From Synechococcus sp. PCC 7335 (GTDB taxonomy: Bacteria > Cyanobacteriota > Cyanobacteriia > Phormidesmidales > Phormidesmidaceae): a stretch of DNA of 64,000 bases. Below the pieces are notes generated by a model. That model saw nothing but the letters and a program-made list of their open reading frames with translations. It had not been told where the DNA came from and did not search any database. The translations under genes were made by a program, and so were the position numbers. Of this stretch, positions 1-8,154 are shown piece by piece (the first letter of the stretch is position 1; each line of letters opens with the position of its first letter). The stretch is from positions 265,890 through 329,889 of the forward strand of contig NZ_DS989905.1 of the NCBI RefSeq assembly GCF_000155595.1. The letters run 5' to 3'.

Positions 1-105
1 TCGACTATATCGGAAAAAGGCACTTCTAACACTGAAGACAACAACGAGCAGCGCACCTTGAGCGAAGTTTTGGACTGCCGGGTTCGGCAGCGGGCTCTAT
101 GTTAA
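1..105 (+). CDS. C-terminal tail of a protein, possibly the ZnuC-type ATPase (partial)
   Basis: The window opens inside a reading frame that ends with TAA at 103-105. The 34 visible codons are hydrophilic and contain no recognisable motif. The frame lies 67 nt upstream of a zinc/manganese-type ABC permease on the same strand, the usual place for the ATP-binding subunit gene. That position is the only reason for the suggestion; the residues themselves do not identify the protein. Confidence 0.35.
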   Translation, partial: STISEKGTSNTEDNNEQRTLSEVLDCRVRQRALC

Positions 106-172
106 CCCTTGTTTTTGGTAGGTTCACTGGGTAAAGTGCTCGCACAATCGTGGCAAGAAATGAGATGATTAC

Positions 173-1045
173 GTGAGCGATTATCATCCCTTTCACGACA
201 CTATGGATTGGCTGCTAGATCCTTTGAATTACGAGTTTATGCGGCAGGCGCTGACGGCGGGTGTACTGATGGGCATTTTGTGTCCAATTATTGGTACTTA
301 TCTGATTGTGCAGCGTATGGCATTGTTGGGTGATGTGGTAGCACATGCGGTGTTGCCGGGTTTGGCGATCGCCAACTTTCTGAATTTTCCTTTGCTCATC
401 GGCGCTTTTATTTCCGGTATGTTCGGCACCTTTGTCACCAGTTGGATTCGCGCCCAGTCCAAAGTCAAGGTCGATGCCGCCATGGCTATCACCTTCTCTA
501 GCTTTTTCTCGCTGGGCATTGCCTTACTCACTAGCTTACGCAGCCGATTAGATCTAGAAGAACTTCTTTTTGGCGATATTCTTAGCATTGCGCCAGCAGA
601 TGTGTGGGAGATCAGTTTTGTGACACTTGCTGTATTAGTCGGCGTGAAAGTGTTCTATAAGGAGCTGTTGTTTTTTACCTTCGATCAGTTAGGTGCAGAG
701 GCAATTGGCCTGCCGGTAGCAGCGATCAACGCTGGGTTGATGGCTGCAATTACGCTGACGATTGTGGCCAGCATCAAGGCGGTAGGCGTGATTTTGGTGG
801 TGGCGCTGATGGTGAATCCAGCAGCGACAGCCTATTTGCTAACCAAGGAGCTGCACTGGATGATGGCGGTCGGCGCAGGGCTGGGTGTGTTTTCTTGTTT
901 GACGGGAATGTACATCAGCTACTATCTCAACACGCCTTCTGGACCGGCGATCGCGTTGACGCTATTTGTCTGCTTTCTGTCAGCGTTGCTGTTTAGTCCT
1001 AGTCAGGGGATTTTGACCCGTAGTAGAGGGCAGTCCAAAGCTTGA
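173..1045 (+). CDS. znuB: Zinc/manganese ABC transporter permease (ZnuB/MntB family)
   Basis: Integral membrane subunit of an ABC-3 family importer for zinc or manganese, acting in the cytoplasmic membrane. The 290-residue length is normal for the family. Hydrophobic helices run through the whole protein, with the family signature GDVVAHAVLPG near residues 50-65 and VVALMVNPAATAY near 205-220. Translation probably starts at GTG 173; an in-frame ATG at 203 is the alternative. The ATPase gene probably ends just upstream. No binding-protein gene is adjacent, but a ZnuA-type protein is encoded 39 kb away at 40210 and could be the partner. Metal choice (Zn or Mn) cannot be read from the permease; zinc is preferred because of the Zur-type boxes in the window. 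Confidence 0.88.
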   Translation: MSDYHPFHDTMDWLLDPLNYEFMRQALTAGVLMGILCPIIGTYLIVQRMALLGDVVAHAVLPGLAIANFLNFPLLIGAFISGMFGTFVTSWIRAQSKVKVDAAMAITFSSFFSLGIALLTSLRSRLDLEELLFGDILSIAPADVWEISFVTLAVLVGVKVFYKELLFFTFDQLGAEAIGLPVAAINAGLMAAITLTIVASIKAVGVILVVALMVNPAATAYLLTKELHWMMAVGAGLGVFSCLTGMYISYYLNTPSGPAIALTLFVCFLSALLFSPSQGILTRSRGQSKA

Positions 1046-1322
1046 TTAGGAGACTTTAACGCCCGAGCTTAGTTGCATTTGAGGCAACGCCCACTTTTCA
1101 GGCAGTCAAAGTGTTCATTCGACGCATAGATCGACTCGATCAAATCCAGCAAATAGCTACCATCCATCCAAGTCTACCTGTTCATAACCTTCCTCAATAG
1201 CATTCTGCTTCTTTTGAGTGCGATCATCCGTTCACCCTCAGATATTTTCAGCAGTTCCTAGACAATCACCTATTAGAGCATTCGCTGCTCCTTACCCATG
1301 ACTCGTGCGAACCAAAGACAGG

Positions 1323-1922
1323 CTAGATTTCGTCAGTGCTGGAACAATGCGATCGCATGCTAGCTTCGCACCAAACAAATTTCTCGCGACAGGGCCTACC
1401 TGCAATGCTGACCAAGGCCCCATCAAAAACAATTCGCAACCTGGCCAGCGCAAATGCTGATCTAGCACAGGCAACTACCAGCGATGGTAATGCTGGTAAA
1501 GACACCGCCTGCGCATGGCAGAGTCGCTCTGGCGGATAGCTGTTTACTTGCTTTGTCCAGTCCAGCACTTTCGCCTGAGCAGCACCGTCTCGACGACAAC
1601 TCTACGTGCGCCCACGGTTTTCCCATCTGCTAAAGTTAGCTGAAACCCCTTCTCGTCCGCTGGCGAAGGTGCGTAAGTTGTGAGAATCACAGTCAGGGTG
1701 ATGCACAGCAGGCGATCGCAGATGACGAATTTCTTGATCTGCAAATTGTCTGTGCCATTGGGTGAGCCAAGTGCCACTGGGGTCAAAAACTTGAAACCCA
1801 GGCGAGAAACCCGCGTTTAGACGCTCCCGCATTCGCTTATTCTTTTGCAGCAGATGAGTAATAAGCATCAGCGCCTGCGGTCCCCCGCCAATGACAGCAA
1901 TATCGGTTTGAGACTGAGCCAC
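1323..1922 (-). pseudogene. Decayed FAD/NAD(P)-binding oxidoreductase
   Basis: The minus strand begins with an intact start and a Rossmann motif (IGGGPQALMLITHLL), then HLRSPAVHHPD and LRTFA, typical of flavin monooxygenase-like FAD/NAD(P)-binding proteins (lysine/ornithine hydroxylase clan). At LRTFA similarity jumps to another frame (FQLTLADGKTVGARRVVV) and then to a third (SYPPERLCHAQAV, then GALVSIAGRPCREKF), with stops between. This indicates a sizeable internal deletion and at least two frameshifts in a gene that is normally far longer. The N-terminal promoter side is preserved and carries a Zur-type palindrome, so the lost gene was probably part of the zinc-starvation response. The exact reaction cannot be assigned. 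The stretch 1046-1322 to its left shows nothing else I can name. Confidence 0.7.
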
Positions 1923-1985
1923 ACTTCTTCGTCAGCAGATGACTGGTTAGATTGAGTGAGCAGACAGGCAACGAACTTCAAAATA

Positions 1986-2006
1986 TGATAATGATTATCG
2001 TTATTA
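1986..2006. promoter_or_regulatory. Zur-type operator (two overlapping 7-1-7 palindromes)
   Basis: TGATAATGATTATCG at 1986-2000 fits the cyanobacterial Zur consensus TGATAAT-N-ATTATCA with one mismatch. A second register, TGATTATCGTTATTA at 1992-2006, overlaps it. The site lies 64 nt before the start of the decayed oxidoreductase (minus strand) and 112 nt before the metallo-hydrolase start at 2118 (plus strand), so it could serve either direction. The sequence match is seen directly; binding by Zur is inferred. Confidence 0.65.
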
Positions 2007-2117
2007 GACTACAATTATACATCCGTCTCACCACGAAAAATTACGAAGCGTCCCTTGTTTCTTCTTGAATTTTCTCAAAGCGCGATATTCTTAAGGGGCT
2101 TAAATTGGGAGTGAAAG

Positions 2118-3206
2118 ATGAGAGAACAGCGCCGGCTGAATGCTTTAGTCGCAGGACTCACAAGCTATATTTCTCGAAGGTGTCGGCGTTGGCAGTTGCT
2201 AGTGATAGTAGCAGGGTTGACCCTTGGCTTGGTGCTGTTGGGCAATGGTGCGCCGTTGCGGGGGAGTGATTTTGCGATTGCACAAACACCTCCAGCGGAT
2301 TCAGCCGAGACAACCCCTGAGATGAGTCCGACCAATGCAGGGGTTTATCACTTCAAAGTAGGCGACTTTAACGCCATGGTAGTGAGTGACGGCACCCTCT
2401 CTTTTCCTGCCGGTTTCTTTGTTCCGAATGCTGACCCCAATGCCGTGACAGCGGTTCTCACAGAGCATTTCCTCTCTACAGAAGACATTTTTGCCCATGT
2501 CAACGCACTCTATGTTGAAACTGACGAACATACCGTACTGATTGACACTGGCGCGGGCAATAGCTTCGGTCCCACCGCTGGTCACCTGCTAGAAAATTTA
2601 GATGCCGCAGGCGTTGCCGCCGCGGATATTGATACCGTCATTTTGACCCACGCCCACCCAGACCATATTGGCGGCATTTTAGACGCCGAGGGGCAGCTGC
2701 GTTTCCCGAATGCTCAGTTTTACCTCTCCCAGGCAGAATCTGACTTCTGGACGGCAGATTCTGTAGAGCTACCCAAATCCCTGCTGGACGAAGAAACAAA
2801 AGCAGGGCTGATTGCGGCGGCAAAGGAAAATTTGAGCGTGATCGGCGATCGCACTACCTTGTTTGCTATGGGCGATGAAGTCATTCCTCATATCCAGGCT
2901 GTTAATTCTGCTGGGCATACGCCAGGGCAGGCTTCATTCTTAATCACCTCTGGTGAAGACAGCTTGCTTTCCACAGGAGACGTTTTCTTTAGCGATCCGC
3001 TCAACTTAGAGAATCCAGACTGGGAAGTTGCGTTCGATGGCGACCCCGAGCAGGGTGTAATCGCTCGTCGCGATTTGCTTGAAACAGTTACAGCCGAGCG
3101 CCGTCTGTTGTTGGTGCCCCATATGCCTTTCCCAGGGCTAGGTCATGTGAGAACTCAAGGCGATGCCTATGGTTGGGAACCGATTGTCTGGCAGTTTGCA
3201 GTTTAG
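2118..3206 (+). CDS. Exported MBL-fold metallo-hydrolase
   Basis: Metallo-beta-lactamase-fold hydrolase with a dinuclear zinc site. Metal ligands are visible: H178, H180, D182 and H183 in THAHPDHIGG, H267 in SAGHTPGQ, D288 in STGDVF and H335 in VPHMPFPG. Residues 1-57 contain a basic N-terminus and a hydrophobic core (about 27-42) followed by AIAQ, so it is probably exported to the periplasm or held by a signal anchor. The domain resembles the lactonase-like/Class B3-like MBL family with an LIDTGAGNSFGPT segment. The substrate cannot be deduced. A Zur-type box lies 112 nt upstream, which would make sense for a zinc enzyme, but the box may belong only to the divergent decayed gene. Confidence 0.85.
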   Translation: MREQRRLNALVAGLTSYISRRCRRWQLLVIVAGLTLGLVLLGNGAPLRGSDFAIAQTPPADSAETTPEMSPTNAGVYHFKVGDFNAMVVSDGTLSFPAGFFVPNADPNAVTAVLTEHFLSTEDIFAHVNALYVETDEHTVLIDTGAGNSFGPTAGHLLENLDAAGVAAADIDTVILTHAHPDHIGGILDAEGQLRFPNAQFYLSQAESDFWTADSVELPKSLLDEETKAGLIAAAKENLSVIGDRTTLFAMGDEVIPHIQAVNSAGHTPGQASFLITSGEDSLLSTGDVFFSDPLNLENPDWEVAFDGDPEQGVIARRDLLETVTAERRLLLVPHMPFPGLGHVRTQGDAYGWEPIVWQFAV

Positions 3207-3259
3207 CGGAGCATTCGTCCTACTCTTTTGGTTCATTTTCCTCGTCTGTAGGCTACTCA

Positions 3260-3376
3260 ATGCTCTCAAAGCGCCGGGCTCTGGGATATGAGTTCACGGT
3301 AGAAGAATGGAGAGAGGCGACAGGATTTTCAGTAGAAGAGCTACAAGGTGAGCTTTCTGAAATTCCTGGTATTTAA
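3260..3376 (+). CDS. Small ORF, 38 aa, unidentified
   Basis: A short hydrophilic frame beginning MLSKRRALGYEF and containing TVEEWREATGFSVEEL. The charged, helical composition looks more like coding than random sequence, but no family is recognised and no strong ribosome binding site precedes it. It may be a fragment of a larger lost gene. The rest of 3377-3560 holds nothing recognisable. Confidence 0.2.
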   Translation: MLSKRRALGYEFTVEEWREATGFSVEELQGELSEIPGI

Positions 3377-3574
3377 TTTTCTATTACAGGTTTAGTTACG
3401 TGAATTTTGGATTAAAGGAAGATAGCAACACCTACAACATTAGGAGATAATCTCGAATCAATTACCCTATCAAAAGTAGGCTGTGTCGCACTTTTAAATT
3501 CGTTAGATTTAGGTAGCTAGATAGGGTAGAAAGGGATAGAAGATCAGCTGGACGTTCGTGTCAGCCGCTCAACT

Positions 3575-3688
3575 ATGAGGACAGTCGAGACGCTTGAACA
3601 AGCGATTACCGAGGCTTTTGAAACCGTCTTTGTCCAAGATATTCGGTATTTGTTCCCTTATCGTTACCACTGCAACTTACCTATCTGA
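3575..3688 (+). pseudogene. C-terminal scrap of a transposase (IS630-like)
   Basis: A 37-residue frame (ETLEQAITEAFE, then QDIRYLFPYRYHC before TGA) resembles the last helices of IS630-family transposases, which often end with a similar ETLE..AI..A...IR..F....Y.C arrangement. No DDE core is present upstream, so this is a remnant. The assignment rests on short similarity and is tentative. A strong hairpin follows at 3754-3803. Confidence 0.35.
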
Positions 3689-3753
3689 GAACCGTTGTAG
3701 TCTACAGTTCGGCCCACCCCTTTAAAATTACAACAGAGGAGTAGGCCGAACCG

Positions 3754-3803
3754 GGCTAAGTATAGCAAGGTGCGGATGCATTCGTGCCTTGCTATACTTA
3801 GCC
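3754..3803. repeat. 50-nt near-perfect palindrome (hairpin)
   Basis: The arms GGCTAAGTATAGCAAGG (3754-3770) and its exact reverse complement (3787-3803) pair over 17 bp. The inner 16 nt can continue pairing through G-U pairs around the centre ATGCAT, giving up to 25 bp. A smaller inverted repeat, GTTCGGCC (3707-3714) and GGCCGAAC (3744-3751), sits just outside. It lies between a transposase scrap and the 3' end of the minus-strand RTX gene (stop at 3872), so it may be an RTX terminator or the folded end of a mobile element. There is no clear U-run. Confidence 0.6.
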
Positions 3804-3871
3804 TGTTGAAACACAAGGGTTATAGCTAATGACTATGCCGTAAGCTAAGTGACCAAAGCTATAGCTACCGA

Positions 3872-6388
3872 CTAAATTGTAATAAAGCTACTCTCAGCCA
3901 AACTAGCTGTTTGAATGCCCGAAAGCGTAGCGAGCGTCTCATCTCCAAACAGAATTGAATTTCCTCGGAGACTTAGCTGAGCAAAGCTCAAACCTGCACC
4001 CAGACCAATCAAGTCAGTGCCTAGCTGAAAGTCAACAATCGTATCTGTACCCGCACCTGCTTCAATCACAAAGGTATCAGCGCCCGAACCACCAGAGAAA
4101 TCATCCCCCTGTAGTCGATCGTTCCCAGCACCGCCCGTCAGGATATCATCACCGTCGTCACCGAAGAGCAGATCGTCGCCATCATCACCGAAGAGCTGGT
4201 CGTTACCACCTTTACCGCCGATGGCATCGTTACCCGCACCGCCGCGCAATACATCGTTACCGCCAACGCCAACCTGCGGATTTCTGTTGTTGAGATCCCC
4301 TCTTAGCGTATCGTCGCCTTTACCCCCGAAGAGTACATCGTCGCCAAGTCCGCCAGCTAGCAGGTCGCTTCCCGCACCGCCTTCGATGAGGTCATCACCC
4401 AAACCGCCGTCAATGACATCGTTGCCACCTTGAGCGGCAAGCTCGTCAATCGTAATTCTTAGCAGCAGGTCCTCACCACCATTTTGAGTAAAGTCCCCAA
4501 CAACCGGATCGATCATTGCCCCCGGCGCAGTTAACCCTCCTAGAATGTTCACAGGCGTACCGTCAGGATTTCGCTCAGAACCGTTGAAGCCAGGATGCGC
4601 TATAACAACACCGTTTTCAGGTGTGCCTTCATCGGGTGCTGTTTGATTAAGGAAAGCTGCACCTTCTTCCGTATTTACTTCCGTACCCGCATCGAGAACA
4701 TCGTTTCCGGTGCGCTCGATTGTAATTGGCCCTAGGAAGTTACCGTCAGCATCAAAGATAGGCTCCCCCAGCGGGTTGCCAGTCGTTGCTAAGAAGGCAT
4801 CATTAGACGGAATGACCATCGTTCCCCAAGTAAAGAATCGAGCAACAGAAGGATCATCTACATCTAGAACAATCTGGGCTGTTTCACCTGGATCAATCGG
4901 TCCAGGGACGCCTTGTCCACCGAAGATAGTGCCGTCGACACCGCCCACAGCAAGCTGCTCAGCAACAAACTCAGCAGAGATAGGCGCAATAGTGCCATCT
5001 TCCGCCAAACGCTCTAATCCCTGTCTAGCTGGGCCCCCACGGTCGTATAGGTCAAAAGTTCCATCGTGTACACCCAACCAAAGCGGCGTATAGAATGTGC
5101 CGCCATTGGTTTGCAAGTTTTCGACAGTAAAGACAAGCGCTGTCCCATCGCCAATCTCGTCTCCGCGCAGCACATCATCACCGTCGCCACCTAAGAGCGT
5201 ATCGTCACCAGCCGCACCCGCAATTAGGTTGCTGGCATCGTCGCCGGTTAGGTGGTCGTCGTTGCTAGAACCAGAGAGATTCTCAATATTGCTTAAGCTA
5301 TCGACTACGTTTGCACCACTGGCAACAACATAGTTTGCGCTTGACTGGGCCAAGTTAGCGGTCACTTCAAAACCAATATCTGAGAAGTCAGCCGTGTCAT
5401 TGCCGTTCCCACCGTTGAGCGTATCGTTGCCACCGCCACCACGCAGCACATCATCACCTTCGTTGCCTTGCAGGACATCATCGCCGCCGCCACCTGCAAC
5501 TAGGTCATTACCACCGCCACCATCGATAACATTAGTGCCGCGATCGCCAAATAGCTGGTCATCGTTTTCAGTACCGCTGAGATTTTCGATGCTAATCAGT
5601 GTGTCGATGACAGTAACACCAGATGCAGGAACATAGCTTGCGAGACCTTGTCCTAGCAGCGCGGTCACTGGTGCGCCAATGTCGCTGAAGTTAGCGGTGT
5701 CAATACCCTCTCCGCCGTCGTTGATGTCAGCGCCGCCACCGCCGAGCAATACGTCGTTGCCGCCGAGTCCCACTAACGTATCCCCACCGCCTAGGCCATC
5801 GAGAATATCGTTGCCTTCGGTGCCCTGCAGTTCTTCTGCCGCTGCGGTTCCAACAATAGGTGCATTCTCTCCTAAAAACTGGCCTCGAATAGCCCCTCCT
5901 CTAAAGTCGTTCGTATGAACGTTCCAATAGAGAGGAATATCTTCACCGGGCGCAGCATTTTGAATGTCATCGACAAACTGACTTAGCGCGATGCTAGCTG
6001 GATCTGTTTCATCCCAAACACCTCGAATAGTCGTAGAGCCATCAGAATTGAGGGAGAAAGTGATGTCGTCTACATCCTGACCATCAAACTGCCGATCTAC
6101 TAGTCCGATATCAATCAAGCCGAAGGCAATCGGCCCATTCTCACCACGGCTTCCGCTATGGATGTGAAGTCCAATAACGTCGTCACCGGTATCTTCAGTT
6201 TGCGGCTTTCCGTCACTGAAGAAAGCACCGAAATCCAAGCCAGAAACAGTAAGTTCATAGCTCAAACTTTCACCATTACTACCTAGAATAAGGGTATCAA
6301 CGCCCGCTGCGTTAGAATCGCCGGCAGCGACTTCTTGCGCACCATCTAGAACCGATGCTGATTGAGCAAAAGGATTTACAACAGACAT
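3872..6388 (-). CDS. Secreted CHRD-RTX-spondin calcium-binding protein
   Basis: An 838-residue acidic, cysteine-free protein with no N-terminal signal peptide, as expected for type I secretion. Residues 8-178 form a CHRD (chordin) domain (TLILGSNGESLSYELTVSGL, HIHSGSRGENGPI, NVHTNDFRGGAIRGQF). RTX nonapeptide repeats (GGxGxDxLx) follow in three blocks between about 190 and 410, separated by two copies of a linker containing DTADFSDIG or DTANFSDIG. A spondin-N domain occupies about 415-665 (VENLQTNGGTFYTPLWLGVH, VIAHPGFNGSERN). More RTX repeats run from 675 to 770, then a terminal DTFVIEAGAGTDTIVDF module. It probably binds calcium outside the cell or on its surface. No type I exporter gene is adjacent. 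Its antisense strand gives long proline/serine-rich frames that are artefacts. Confidence 0.85.
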   Translation of the reverse strand: MSVVNPFAQSASVLDGAQEVAAGDSNAAGVDTLILGSNGESLSYELTVSGLDFGAFFSDGKPQTEDTGDDVIGLHIHSGSRGENGPIAFGLIDIGLVDRQFDGQDVDDITFSLNSDGSTTIRGVWDETDPASIALSQFVDDIQNAAPGEDIPLYWNVHTNDFRGGAIRGQFLGENAPIVGTAAAEELQGTEGNDILDGLGGGDTLVGLGGNDVLLGGGGADINDGGEGIDTANFSDIGAPVTALLGQGLASYVPASGVTVIDTLISIENLSGTENDDQLFGDRGTNVIDGGGGNDLVAGGGGDDVLQGNEGDDVLRGGGGNDTLNGGNGNDTADFSDIGFEVTANLAQSSANYVVASGANVVDSLSNIENLSGSSNDDHLTGDDASNLIAGAAGDDTLLGGDGDDVLRGDEIGDGTALVFTVENLQTNGGTFYTPLWLGVHDGTFDLYDRGGPARQGLERLAEDGTIAPISAEFVAEQLAVGGVDGTIFGGQGVPGPIDPGETAQIVLDVDDPSVARFFTWGTMVIPSNDAFLATTGNPLGEPIFDADGNFLGPITIERTGNDVLDAGTEVNTEEGAAFLNQTAPDEGTPENGVVIAHPGFNGSERNPDGTPVNILGGLTAPGAMIDPVVGDFTQNGGEDLLLRITIDELAAQGGNDVIDGGLGDDLIEGGAGSDLLAGGLGDDVLFGGKGDDTLRGDLNNRNPQVGVGGNDVLRGGAGNDAIGGKGGNDQLFGDDGDDLLFGDDGDDILTGGAGNDRLQGDDFSGGSGADTFVIEAGAGTDTIVDFQLGTDLIGLGAGLSFAQLSLRGNSILFGDETLATLSGIQTASLAESSFITI

Positions 6389-7246
6389 AAATCTATTCCT
6401 ATGTTTTTTATGCAGAAATACTTGAAGTTAATCAGATGCATCCGATCCCAATCTTGTTTGCAATTCGCAACTAGATTGCTGTAGCTAAGTGCGTAGTTAG
6501 AGAGATAAAAAGTCTCTTCAAAATAAAACTAAGAGAGATAAAGACGGTGTTTGATAGGCAACTTCGATGTGGTTGACCATTGCTTAGCAAACGCCCGTAG
6601 CAAAGAACTAGCTTCATTGCGTCTCTGGGCAAATGCCAAGAATAGCGCAAATGAACAACTTCTGAATATTCAACCATGCACAATCTCAGAAAGCTTATGA
6701 GTAGTTCTCTGGAGATGGTTTCAATAGATATTCAGAAGATGCATTCTTTTCTCCAAATTTTTTGAACAGAGCTTTATCCCTAAAGAAAATGAAGTGAACA
6801 AGACTCTCGGAGAACACATGTAAAAGTTCCCTTTGTCAGTTTCTATTTTCTCCATACTTAACTGAGCCATATGATGCGACCTTACGGAATACGAAGAATG
6901 AGAGTACTTGAATACACGATGAGAATATCCTGAGATTGAGGTGACAATCCAATGAGGCGCTCAGGGAACTCATTATCGGATAAAGTTCAAGCTCACCCCT
7001 TAGCAAGTGAAGGCGATCGCATAGGCTGAAACTTGTCGCCCACTGTCTATTGTGATGGCCGCCTCATGAGTCTCAACCCTTTCTATCGCCGCTAGCCTAT
7101 CTCCTGAGATTCGCCAAGACACAAACGTACCAAACAGTTCGCTAACAGTTTCTAACCCTCAGCTTGAGAGTCTACGTATTCTATAGAGCACCTGATCCTA
7201 TACTGATAATGATGTGTCTATTCAGTGACAACTCTCTGGCGGACCT
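6389..7246. other. Intergenic region, no gene seen
   Basis: This 858-nt stretch separates the divergently transcribed RTX gene and the GST gene. It is AT-rich near the RTX start and contains one HIP1 octamer near 7015. I find no convincing coding frame, RNA gene or strong hairpin. It presumably holds the promoters of both neighbours. Confidence 0.5.
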
Positions 7247-7888
7247 ATGCTGAAGTTTTACTATCACCCTATCTCTATCAACGCTAGACGTGTTTGGGTA
7301 GCACTCCTTGAAAAGCAGATTGCCTTTGAACCTATTCTGATAGATCTCAGTGGAGAGCAGTTTAGCGAGGAGTTCTCGGCTATCAACCCCCTCCAGCGTG
7401 TACCGGTCATAGACGATGAGGGCTTTAGAGTTATCGAATCGTTAGCTATTCTTGACTACTTAGAAGCGAAGCATCCAACACCAGCTTTGATGCCTACGGA
7501 ACCAGAGGCGATCGTCATCGTCCGCATGGTTGAGATGATTACAGTAGGTGAGCTTCAGTCTGCTATGTTTCCGCTAACACGTCCTGCTGTTGGACTAGAG
7601 GTTGAAGCTCACAAGCTAGAAGCCGCGCAGCAAAGAGTAACAACGATTCTAGATTTTTTTGAAACGCTTCTCGGCAACAAACCCTACTTTGCTGGCAGTG
7701 AGTTTACACGGGCTGAAGTCGTTACCGGAACGATGGTGTCCTCTCTTCCATTAGAGGGGCATCCCAGGTTAAAGGAATGGGCAACACGACTGGCCGATAG
7801 AGAAAGCTGGCAGCAAACAGAAGCACAACCGGAAGATATCGAAGCGGCCCTCCCGTTGATCAAAGACATTCTAAAAAGGCGCTCATAG
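7247..7888 (+). CDS. Glutathione S-transferase family protein
   Basis: A 213-residue cytosolic GST. The N-terminal thioredoxin-like half runs to about residue 80 (FYYHPISINARRVWVALLEK, then INPLQRVPVIDDEG and VIESLAILDYLE), where Pro in RVPVI and Glu-Ser in VIES are the standard glutathione-contact positions. The C-terminal half is helical and ends LIKDILKRRS. It catalyses conjugation or thiol-dependent reduction of an unknown substrate. Length is normal. It stands alone, and its stop overlaps the end of an unidentified minus-strand coding remnant. Confidence 0.88.
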   Translation: MLKFYYHPISINARRVWVALLEKQIAFEPILIDLSGEQFSEEFSAINPLQRVPVIDDEGFRVIESLAILDYLEAKHPTPALMPTEPEAIVIVRMVEMITVGELQSAMFPLTRPAVGLEVEAHKLEAAQQRVTTILDFFETLLGNKPYFAGSEFTRAEVVTGTMVSSLPLEGHPRLKEWATRLADRESWQQTEAQPEDIEAALPLIKDILKRRS

Positions 7889-8107
7889 CATCATATCAGT
7901 CTGAATATGGCGAATTCTATAGCTCTTCAAATTGCTTCCGAAGATATCTTTATAGACTTCTCCAATATGTGAGTTACTGTACTCAGCGGTCATAAGACTA
8001 ATCATACGCTCGTAGCTAAGTGCCTTTCCATACCATTTCCCAGCATCAACATCCTTACGGGGATACCTCCTTGGGTAAGTGCGTGAGAAGAAGTCAATAT
8101 GGGACTC
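7883..8107 (-). pseudogene. Unidentified 3' coding remnant
   Basis: On the minus strand a frame follows an in-frame TAG and runs for about 73 codons to TGA at 7885-7883. It contains FSRTYPRRYPRKDVDAGKWY, SYERMISLMTAEY and GEVYKDIFGS. The aromatic-rich, low-bias composition looks like genuine coding, but there is no standard start codon before Met-Ile-Ser in the middle. I read it as the C-terminal end of a truncated gene and cannot name the family. A translation start on a non-standard codon behind AGGAG (near 8105) is the alternative. Confidence 0.35.
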
Positions 8108-8154
8108 CTAGTTAAAGTTGTTCCTGTTCAATCCAAGGCTATTGAAAGCTTTTT

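Noticed and set aside
3955-5918. Long plus-strand frames opposite the RTX gene
   Set aside because: They are Ser/Pro/Arg-rich mirror images of the Gly-Asp repeats and have no family similarity; the minus-strand protein explains the sequence.
6471-6683. A 70-codon minus-strand frame in the RTX upstream region
   Set aside because: No similarity to any family, no start signal, and it lies in a promoter-like AT-rich stretch.
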